A stretch of 64,000 bases of DNA from Asterias rubens (lineage: Eukaryota > Echinodermata > Asteroidea > Forcipulatida > Asteriidae): assembly GCF_902459465.1 (NCBI RefSeq), contig NC_047070.1, positions 14,083,656 to 14,147,655 of the forward strand, written 5' to 3'. Made by a program: the position numbers and the translations under genes. The notes below the pieces were generated by a model. The model saw only the letters and a program-made list of their open reading frames with translations, was not told the DNA's origin and ran no database searches. The stretch's first letter is position 1, and each line of letters begins with the position of its first letter. Of this stretch, positions 54,880 to 64,000 are shown piece after piece.

Positions 54880-55689
54880 GCAGAACATATCGCTTACATT
54901 TGTTTGCTAAACACAAATGAGCAAGAAACCAGTCACAAATTGTACATGTGACACATGCATTTGGGCCGATTACTGTGTTATGGTCAGCATAATTATGTTG
55001 TGCTTTTGTAAGCATGTCTTTAAGACTTGGCCGTGTGCTTGTACGTTACTGCTCTCTGGGCCACTGAACCCCAATGGTTGCCACGATGTTCATTATCACA
55101 ACATTATCTGATGAGCTCATTTATGTTTTACCACCAAATGATACCAATGGGTTCGACCAGAATGTTGGATTGAATAACCCTCACACGATGTGCACTGTAT
55201 AACACAATCAAGACAATATTCATCCCCCATCACAAAATTGAAAAACAGAGAAGAGCAGATTTTATCATAATAACAGTACAGTGTATCCCAAGGGACGCTT
55301 AAAGGCCCATAGAACCAGACAAAGGCTGAACATCTGCATCGTGGCCGATCGATTCAAGTTTAGCTTCCCGAGCGTGCTGAGCGCCCGGTCAACTGCGGGC
55401 CAATCGCCCCCAGATCACCACGCCATAAACGGAAAACCGTAATCAACATGTAAGGCCCCCTCCCTTTATTATAATGCTGGAATTGCGAATCCTTCCTTAT
55501 AGTAGTATAAATTCGATCGCATTACTCTAGTTCAACACTATACATGTCCAGTATCAAAATTATTTTGAAATTGCTCCTAATTACTAAAGCCATCGACCCT
55601 TGCCCAACATTACATCGCCGATCTCATCGCAACCAGCTGACGAGAAAGTCTACACCTCAAGCTGAGTTTTTTCTTTGTTATGACTTGTT

Positions 55690-56135
55690 CAACGGGTTCC
55701 TAAAAGCTGTCGACAGCCAAACGGGTTCATACAGGCTGTCGACAACTCAACGGGTTCATACAGGCTGTCGACAGCTCAACGGGTTCATACAGGCTGTCGA
55801 CAGCTCAACGGGTTCCTACACAGGCTATCGACAGCTCAACCGGTTCCCAAAGGTTGTCGACAGTTCAACCGGTTCCTAAAGGCTGTCGACAGCTCAACGG
55901 GTTCATACAGGCTGTCGACAGCTCAACGGGTTCATACAGGCTGTCGACAGCTCAACGGGTTCATACAGGCTGTCGGCAGCTCAACGGGTTCCTACACAGG
56001 CTATCGACAGCTCAACCGGTTCCCAAAGGTTGTCGACAGTTCAACCGGTTCCTAAAGGCTGTCGACAGCTCAACGGGTTCATACAATACAAGCTGTCGAC
56101 AGCTCAACGGGTTCCTATACAGGCTGTCGACAGCT
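55690..56135. repeat. 30-bp minisatellite with SalI palindrome and higher-order repeat
   Basis: About 14-15 units of GGCTGTCGACAGCTCAACGG followed by GTTCATACA. The core AGCTGTCGACAGCT is a perfect palindrome. Variant units (CTATCGACAG, AACCGGTTCCCAAAGG, GGTTGTCGACAGTT) recur in the same order with a 176-bp period (55815 and 55991), a higher-order repeat. Because the unit is 30 bp, all frames stay open; I do not call it coding. Confidence 0.93.
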
Positions 56136-57683
56136 CTTTTTAATGGCCGATTTATTGTTATAGTCGATCAAAATCATAAAAATAAACACATTGTAACAAA
56201 TGCTACCAAAATGACAGGCACGAAGTGCGATGATATAATAATTATTTTCGTCTCCGTCAAACATGTAGGAATTAGCGCAGCATTGATTATGTCATGTAAA
56301 CATCTAAACAATAGAAGACCAACATAAAGTACACCTATCATTATTCTCTTGTCTTTAGCTGTCTAGTATAGTCAAGGTGACTAATGGTACATAATCAGTT
56401 TATGGTTGGAGGAACTCTGGGCCTGTGTCTCATCCTACTGTACTCCTCCATAGGGGACATTATCAATGCATTAAAACCACCCATAATAAAGGATGAATTT
56501 ATTAATAACTGGCGCCAGCTGCAACTCAAGAAGGCGGTGGTTTGGGGAGGGGCGTTCAGCCATGAGCGCATGTACAGAATATTGATTTTTTTTTTTTTTT
56601 TTTTTAATTCTGCTTATCACATTCTGCTTAACACCATTTTATTATTAATTTTTAGACTTGAAAGTTAACACAATTCACAGTTTCATTCGTGGATCGGAAT
56701 AAATGATGTGCCTCAGCTTTTTGTGTGACTCGGCCTTACTCCGTGCTCTGTGGTCTTAAACAGTCGTTTAAGATCTTTCAGGGTTGCGGCCTTGTGATAG
56801 GTCAGTATATTAAATTCAGTGTTGAAATCAGTGCTCAGTCACTTGTCTCTACACTGTCCACACAGAGACAGCTGGTCCCAATGGTCTTAAGTTGGTTAGG
56901 TTTGGCCACCCATACCGAAACATTGGAGTAGTCTCATGAGAGTTTATGCATTAGACGAGCAGCTTGTGATGAAAGATCGCAATAATTTAAGGTAGCCACA
57001 ATAAATAATAACCCCATATAAATATTGGCAAGATTTCTGCTCGTCTGTGCTCATTTTGAAGAGTGTGTATAATATCACACCCTTGCTGTATTGGATCTTT
57101 TGGACATCCAATCTGTGGGGTGTGTGGGGTAGGCCTACCGAAAAAGATCGCTGGGTATTGCTATAATAAGGGAAACTGGTGAATTATTATATCAACAAGT
57201 TTAACATTGCGTTTGAAGAATATTCTCCCACAACAGTGTATTACTAATTTGTTTGTGTATACAAAGCCAGTTATCAATGCTTGGAAATATAGCTGTAGGC
57301 CTATATCATCTCATAGCGTACCCCGTACAATCGGAAGCTCCTGGAAAATAATTGACTGGTTTCAAGTGGCCATAATTTCTTCTTTGTGGCGAACACCTGG
57401 GCTGGCTGTAGCCCGCTGAGCGCCGCTCTTCCGCGTTTAATCACGTAGCGGACCGTGCCGCTGCATTAAAACTTCGCCGAGAAAACCGACTCACAGTCGG
57501 TAGGATGTGTCAAATGACGTGGCCGTGCTGGGGACTTCACACACTGTACCGTAATACCAGAACCAGACTGATTTAGTTCAATTCAATTTCAAGATGGCTT
57601 TCATGAGCCTCCGCAACTCAAATAAAAATACAATTAAGTTATGTTTCAAGGACTGGAAAAATGGATGGCTATCTCACTTCCGG
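56136..57683. other. Intergenic/ATOH8 intron, nothing recognised
   Basis: Contains a T run at about 56586-56605 and no recognised gene or element. Confidence 0.35.
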
Positions 57684-58350
57684 TTTCATAAAACCAATTT
57701 CAAAAAACCTGTAAGCACAAAAACTTGAAAAGAGCAAAATATTCGTGCTTAGCAAAAATAAGTTTCCAGCCAAAACACCGTACATTTACAATTGCTGTGA
57801 CTGGTACCCCGCTATTTTTCTGCTTAGCAAAGGACATTTAGCCAAGCAGAACTTTCTGCTCAACAGCTTCAGCAGGGCTATATAGGCCCCAACTTCATAA
57901 AGCTGTTTAGCAGAAAATACATTTCTTCGCTAAGCATAACTCGCAGCTGCAACAGCGAAACGTTTTGAACCAATTTCAAGAAACCTGTAAGCACAAAAAC
58001 TTGAAAAGAACATAATATTTTTGCTTAGCAAAAATAGGTTTTAGCCAAAACACCGTATAATTATTTAAAATTGCTGTGACTGGTACCCCGCAATTTTTTT
58101 GCTTAGCGAAAGACATTAGCCCAGCAGATTTTTCTGCTCCCCAGCTTTATGAAACTTCAGGGCTATATGCTCCAACTTCATAAAGCTGTTGAGCAGAAAA
58201 TACCCTTTCTTTGCTAAGCATAAAATGAGTGAGGCAGCAGCTGCAACAACGAAACGTTGTGAAATTCTGGCTTGTTACCAGTTTCTGACAAGCAAGATTT
58301 GTCAGAGCAAGTTTGCTATGCTTACAGGCTTTTATGAAATTCGGCCCAGG
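57684..58350. repeat. Tandem pair of CTGTAAGCACA stem-loop repeats
   Basis: Two direct copies about 278 bp apart, each with CCAATTTCAA, AAACCTGTAAGCACAAAAAC, TTGAAAAGA, GCCAAAACACCGTA and TTGCTGTGACTGGTACCCCG, then CAACTTCATAAAGCTGTT and AGCAGAAAATAC. The end (ATGCTTACAGGCTTTTATGA) is inverted relative to the start. Confidence 0.75.
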
Positions 58351-59229
58351 TGGCGTTAATCACTAAACCTTAAACTTCACCCCAGTAGACCCTCTGGCCG
58401 CCGTTGGAATAGTTGGAGTGGCCCATTCTGTCACCCTACACCCTATCAATTTGGAAGGTGCCATACCTCGGCGTACAGGCAGGGAATAACACCCCACTTG
58501 TTTATTTAATTTCTGTCGAGAGGGTCGTTTCTAAGCTATACCGCAGTATCAACTAGTTTCTATATCAATTCTATATCAAGGTTTTTAGCTTTGGCGACTG
58601 ATACACGTCTCCAAGTGTTCATGCCCCTTGTGACCCTTGACCCAGACCGACAAATTGCCATCAGTCATCCGATCAACTCAAAGAAGGCATACCATTGTTG
58701 TGGTTTTATTGTTTTTAATAAACAAGTTGTCCACTTGTCCACTGGAAATACGTTTTTATGCAAAGAAATCATATAAAATGTTACCCACTTAAATTCGGAA
58801 GAAAAAAAAATCTCGCCGACGCTCATGAATGCAAGGGGCAAAAAAACACCGCGATAAACTGCGAAAACACAAGCAGTGCTTTCAAAAATAATTATCACCG
58901 TAGAATCAAGGGCACGAATCAAGTGATGGACAAGGGGAGGGGGACCTCCGGGGCACTTGTCCAAAACCGTGCCCTCCTCCAAATTTGAAATGTGTACTTC
59001 TTTTAAATTAAATAATACCATAACAGAGAAATCTCATAAATTTTTTCAAATGTTGCTATTTCACACGCATTTTTGTTTTAACTTCGCAAATGGCATATTT
59101 GCCCCACTAGCGCACACACTTGTCTTGATGCCCTTGAACCTTGAATGAGAGATCGTAAATCAACAATTTAGAACATTCGAATCCCAAATCGTGAGTGCAT
59201 TCCGTCTACGATACATGACAGTGTGTTGT
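58351..59229. other. ATOH8 intron, nothing recognised
   Basis: Open stretches on both strands at 58590-59020 have no domain-like features. Confidence 0.35.
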
Positions 59230-59602
59230 TTAAAGACACTGGACACTATTGGTTATTATTGTCAAAGACCAGTCTTCACTGTTGGTGTATCTCGACATTT
59301 GCATAAAATAACAAACCTGTGAAAATTTGAGCTCGATCGGTCATCGAAGTTGCGAAATAACGAAAGAAAAAACGACCTTGTCACACGAAGTTGTGTGCTT
59401 TCAGATGCTTATTTTCGAGACCTCAAAATTCTAAATCTGAGGTCTCGAAAACTACTCCTTTCTCGAAAACGACATACTTTAGAGAGAGCCGTTTCTCACA
59501 AAGTTTTATACTCTCGCAACCTCCCCCCATTACTCGTAATCGAGAAAGGTTTTATGCTAGTAACTATTTTGAGTAATTACCAATAGTGTCCACTGCCTTT
59601 AA
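59230..59602 (+). mobile_element. TTAA MITE family 1, full-length copy
   Basis: Bounded by TTAA. Hairpin arms are TTTCGAGACCTCA and TGAGGTCTCGAAA; the stretch just after the hairpin is shortened. Confidence 0.9.
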
Positions 59603-59831
59603 GGATCTGACAACAAATCAATCAACTGAAGCTAATATTGTTTACCGTGGGCGGAAGTTAATGTTTAGCACGGTTTACAGCAATGTTAACAAACACAGCA
59701 ACAGATTCTTGTAGTTGTTCTTGTCAATAGTCTTTCTTTGTATGTGTCTGTATTTATAATAATATAAAGAAGGATCTACATTTATACACCAAGTGCGGAC
59801 TAGTCTTTGACAGTTACCATATACCATGCCT

Positions 59832-60212
59832 TTAAAGGCAGTGGACACTATTGGTAATTACTCAAAATAATTGTTAGCACAAAACCTGACTTGGTAACGA
59901 GTAATAGGGAGAGGTTGATAGTATAAAACATTGTGAGAAACGGCTCCCTCTGAAGTGACGTAGTTTTCGAGAAAGAAGTAATTCTCCACGTTTTTGATTT
60001 CGAGACATCAGATTTAGAAATTGAGGTATCGAAATCAAGCATCTGAAAGCACACAACTTTGTGTGACAAGGGATTTGTCTCCATTATTATCTCGCAACTT
60101 CGACGACCAATTGAGCTCAAATTTTCACAGTTTTTTTTTAATGCATATGTTGAGATACACCAAGTGGGAAGACTGGTCTTTGACAATTACCAATACTGTC
60201 CAGTGTCTTTAA
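59832..60212 (-). mobile_element. TTAA MITE family 1, full-length copy
   Basis: Bounded by TTAA. The hairpin has mutations in both arms (GATTTCGAGACATC and GAGGTATCGAAATC). A 45-bp fragment of another copy's end (about 59788-59832) directly precedes it. Confidence 0.9.
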
Positions 60213-60581
60213 TTAAATTTATCGTCATCAGAATCATGTTTGCACTTTATTAATTATATTCTTAGATTTTAATTGAACAAAAGGACACAGCAGTCATATC
60301 CATCCTTCAACACATCGCCAAGGACTAAATTGACTGAATTAGTTCTCAACAAAAACCTCGGCAAAATAATCAATGTGCAAATGGATCCAGATGAGCCAGT
60401 TCATGTAAACGTTCTGCACGGACGGCTACGCAACAATGGTAGTTTAGTGCCAAGGTCATTTCCCATGATATTTATTTGTTCTGATTAATAATACGGCAGG
60501 TCGGTTGTCACATCCGTGTTTAACATCTGCTTCTGACTTTATTACGATCACACGATGAAACCGTTGTAGGAAAGACCAGAC

Positions 60582-60968
60582 TTAAAGGCACTGGACACTG
60601 TTGGTAATTGTCAAAGACTAGCCTTCACAGTTGGAGTATCTCAACATATGCATAAAATAACAAACCTGTGGAAATTTGAGCTCAATCGGTCATCGAAGTT
60701 GCGAGATAATAATGAAAGAAGAAAACGCCCTTGTCACACGAAGTTGTGTGCGTTTAGATGGTTGATTTCGAGACCTCAAGTTCTAAACCTGAGGTCTCGA
60801 AATCAAATCAGTGGAAAATTACTTCTTTCTCGAAAACTATGTCACTTTAGATGGAGCTGTTTCTCCCAATGTTTTGTACTATCAACCTCTCCCCATTACT
60901 CTTCACAAAGAAAGGTTTTATGCTAATAAATATTTTTAGTAATTACCAATAGTGTCCACTGCCTTTAA
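60582..60968 (+). mobile_element. TTAA MITE family 1, full-length copy
   Basis: Bounded by TTAA. Hairpin arms are GATTTCGAGACCTCA and TGAGGTCTCGAAATC. Confidence 0.92.
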
Positions 60969-61631
60969 TAAATTGACGGCACCCGGCCGCCACATCGCGC
61001 TGCAACTATACAGGTTTCTGATTGGAAGAAAAAAACCACGCTAGCAAAATATTGTCAATGTAAGGAAATTGGAAAACAATCGGTGAATACTGTTTCAAAT
61101 TAGAAATCTAGGCTTCCTGTATTACGCACTGTTGCAGCTTTTCAATTAATATTTCCTTTTACGTTAAGCTTTTATCTCAGAGCCGAGAATAATTAAACGT
61201 GGTTATAATACGGTTCGCATTTGGTTAATGACTGAATGGTCTGTCAGACTGGAAAAAACCCCAAACTATTTGGCAAAATTAGATTCAAGAGAATAATGTG
61301 TATTCCACTGCAGCCATCTTTTACGGATTTATCTTTTATGGATTTGTGAAAGTTACAAATGATGGAGGAAGATTAACATGAATAGAAAATGTTTTTTAAT
61401 TGAAAGCATGAGGATAAAAACAAATGTTCTAAGCATGGTATCAGAAAACGAATGGATAAAATATACTGCCATGGCACAATCGTATAAATCAGTGGTCATG
61501 GTCGAATCAAATGGAGAGCACAGCACATTGGGAAAATAACAACTTGACGGCGACCATCGGTGGTCAACCTAAATTAGTCAACTCAAACTTTCAGACCAAC
61601 TAAGCAGCCAAAAGTTCCAAAGTAAAGAAAG
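60969..61631. other. ATOH8 intron, nothing recognised
   Basis: AT-rich single-copy-looking sequence without recognised features. Confidence 0.35.
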
Positions 61632-62021
61632 TTAAAGACATCCATGGACACTATTGGTAATTGTCAAAGACCAGTCTTCTCACTTGGTGTATCTCAACAT
61701 CTGCACAAAATAACAAACCTATGAAAATATGGGCTCAATTGGTCGTCGAAGTTGCGAGATAAGAATGGAAAGAAAAAAAATTGTCACATGAAGTTGTGTG
61801 CTTTTAGATGGTTGATTTCGAGACCTCAAATTCTAAACTTGAGGTCTCGAAATCAAGTTCGTGGAAATTACTTCTTGCTCGAAAACTATGTCACTTCAGA
61901 GGGAGCCGTTTATCACAATGTTTCAATACTATACTATCAACCTCTCCCCATTACTCGTCACCAAGTAAGGATGTATGCTAAAATTATTTTGAGTAATTAC
62001 CATTAGTGTCCACAGCTTTAA
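61632..62021 (+). mobile_element. TTAA MITE family 1, full-length copy
   Basis: Bounded by TTAA. Hairpin arms are GATTTCGAGACCTCAA and TTGAGGTCTCGAAATC. It ends about 70 bp from the splice donor of the ATOH8 main exon. Confidence 0.92.
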
Positions 62022-62089
62022 AAGCAAGTTCAGAGCAAACATGAATTATTTTATCCGACGGAAAATAAAATCCAAAACCCAAAACGTAC

Positions 62090-63172
62090 CTTTCTCCTTT
62101 TTGAGCGTCCCTCCGATTGAAGTGTTCTTGTACACATGTCCACACATTCACCAAATGACATTTGCTGCTGATCGGGGGAATAGTCCATGTCAGCAAGACT
62201 CGCCAGTGCAAGGATGTAACTACACGCTATTCTAAGAATAGCCAACTTGGAAAGTTTCTGGTTGTGTGAGTAAGACGGCACAGCTCTTCTAAGTCCCTCA
62301 AAGGCTGCACTGATTGTATGAACGCGATTCCTTTCACGAGCATTCGCAACAATTCTTCGGGATCTACTCAGGTTTTTATAGGATCGAGAAGTCTTTTTAG
62401 ATCGGGGTACTCGTGAGGAACCACTCGAGTCTGGGGAATGGTGAGGGCTACCGTCTTCACCATCCATTAGAGTCTCCGGTGAGTTAGTACCTTGGGATCC
62501 ATCTTCGTTATCACTCTTACCATCGTCACTAGACATCCCACCACTACCATACATGCTTCGCATCATCATCGATTGCTGGGCAAAAGTTTTAGAGATAGTT
62601 GGGTTAAGGTCAAGGCTGTCTTCGCTGGAGTGGCTGGCCCGACTGAAATGACCCTGTAAGGCCAACATACCGGGTATCAACTCATCCACACCACAATCAC
62701 CCCTATCATCACCACCATCATCACCACCATCATCACCACCACGACCCCACCCTACCAGTGTCACTTTACTTGTCTCATAGCAACGAGATTCATCATCGTC
62801 ATCATCATCATCGTCAGTGTCACTGGTCAACTCCATTGCTGGTCCACAATGGTCCTCTTGAAGATGACTTGGTAAGTCCACGGGTTCCTCCTTAACCAGA
62901 GGGTTGCTTGTGCTTGTACTCAATCGTCTTGGTTCACTCTGCTTCCGTTTGTTTCTCCTAGAGTAACCAGCTGGGGATAGTTTGGGAAGATGAACGTCTT
63001 GTCTTGTGTCACTTTGCTCCTCATCTTGATCCTGCATGATGAAGACACATGGTTGAGATGGGGTCAATGGTTCTGCTGTACAGTAAGTGTCGCCGTCCCC
63101 TTGCTGACCTGTTTTGGACGCTCGTTGCCGTCCAACATCACGGCGTGTTGAGGCTACCACTGTACCAGACAT
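62090..63172 (-). CDS. ATOH8: bHLH transcription factor ATOH8 (Net family), main exon
   Basis: An ATG at 63172 opens 361 codons to a donor (AGAAAG|gtacgt) at 62090/62089. The N-terminal half is low complexity: a VKEEPVDL site at 93-100 (a sumoylation-type KxE motif), an Asp run at about 120-127 and GGDDGGDDGGDD. The bHLH spans about 271-323, with the basic region RRIVANARERNRVHTISAAF, helix 1 FEGLRRAVPSYS and helix 2 KLSKLAILRIACSYILALA. It is followed by LADMDYSPDQQQMSFGECVD and CTRTLQSEGRSKRRK, diagnostic of ATOH8. Family role: nuclear E-box-binding regulator of differentiation. The last few codons lie in a downstream exon (candidate at 54366-54332). Reading on past the donor gives only 12 more codons, so the intron is real. 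Confidence 0.93.
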
Positions 63173-64000
63173 TGCTTCCGATAACTACCCCTTCAATAGT
63201 CAGATATAACTTACGAAAAAACAGAACAGATTGTTTAGCACTTGCAGGAATGATGAGACAGTATCGTTAGTTCGAAATTGCATTACTTGTATTTCTCTCG
63301 CTGCACACAGTCTGTCCAGGCAGGCTACGAGTGTGTGTGTGCGTGTGTATACAGGGTACTGTTACCGGTAATTCACCCAGCCTGGCAACACTCGACACGA
63401 GCCAATTCCGAGTCAGACAGCCCAGATGTTTCAGTCCCCGAGAATTCCTAATGTGATGCGTAATATGCGGATGTAATCTCCTACAGATTACCACACAGCG
63501 ACCCCTCGTAGCTGGCAGGTAAAGTGATCGCTCACGTTCATTTAATATTGCCTATTGGTTGCCGTTGTGGACACAACTCGCTAGAGTTCCACCACACCTC
63601 TCCTCCGTTCTGCACAGAGCACAGCTGCATTTACTTGTCAATAATTCACATTTACACGATTCTGTGGGGGCCACAGTGTGAATGTCTCAAAAATATCCTT
63701 GTGTTATTAACGAGAGAGAGAAAGGAGGTAAAGGATGAGTCGAGCCGTGCTGCTAAGCTGACAGTGGGCTACAGTTGGCTGGCGAGACCCACCCGTCCAT
63801 AGATGTCGTTACACCCCGGAGGCCGGCTAATAATAATGTGATCCAGCGTTTCACAAGACGGTTTTAGGGGTATTTTGTCTGCCCTTGTGTTTCTCACCCA
63901 CACATACCCTACGCTCTCTCTCTACGTCTAATATGGCTTGGCCTCGACTCAATTCTCATGTGCGAGCACGACCGCCCAGCCACCAGATGTCAGATGAACG
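63173..64000. other. 5' flank and probable promoter of ATOH8
   Basis: Less AT-rich than most of the window and not matched to any repeat family seen elsewhere. It contains a GTGTGTGTGCGTGTG tract at 63329-63343. No TATA box or transcription start could be assigned. Confidence 0.4.

Noticed and set aside
55544-56327. Long open frames with a 10-residue repeat
   Set aside because: The 30-bp minisatellite keeps all frames open. There is no start context, splice signal or non-repeat domain.
1-64000. CRISPR array or bacterial defence locus
   Set aside because: The tandem arrays have no unique spacers, and the window is plainly eukaryotic with spliceosomal introns.

Overview
The window is animal nuclear DNA: AT-rich, intron-rich and dense in transposons. 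Gene content (class C GPCRs, NOP14, a proteinase K-like protease, ATOH8) and the style of the repeats point to an invertebrate deuterostome. I think an echinoderm is most likely, probably a sea star, because the abundant 385-bp TTAA-flanked repeat matches what I remember from asteroid genomes; I could not search for it.

All five genes lie on the minus strand. From left to right they are: the 5' exon of a class C GPCR cut by the window edge (2-1594); a complete two-exon class C GPCR paralogue (16589-19781); NOP14, a nucleolar small-subunit processome protein whose 19 coding exons I could join in frame with GT-AG introns (24134-43745, 882 aa); a secreted S8 protease of eight exons (47466-51583, 394 aa) with a complete D/H/N/S catalytic set; and the bHLH factor ATOH8 (main exon 62090-63172, with a candidate microexon and 3' UTR near 53.4-54.4 kb). 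Apart from the paralogous GPCR pair, the genes are unrelated in function and form no operon-like group.

The rest is mostly repeats. At 2.5-8.7 kb lies a 6.2-kb CACTA-like element holding a 3.3-fold tandem array of a 1074-bp unit, itself built from two nested TTAA-flanked MITEs. A 1.1-kb element at 10.5-11.6 kb has about 50-bp terminal inverted repeats and a broken THAP zinc finger. About 15 copies of one TTAA MITE family, four kinds of tRNA-derived SINE, LINE 3' ends and several other MITEs are scattered throughout. NOP14 intron 6 holds a degraded 3.4-kb CR1/L2-like LINE with a 2A-like motif, next to a 91-bp minisatellite. Minisatellites with units of 30, 34, 58, 78 and 91 bp are also present.

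I see no prokaryote-like operon, CRISPR array, rRNA gene or free-standing tRNA gene; every tRNA-like sequence is a SINE head.
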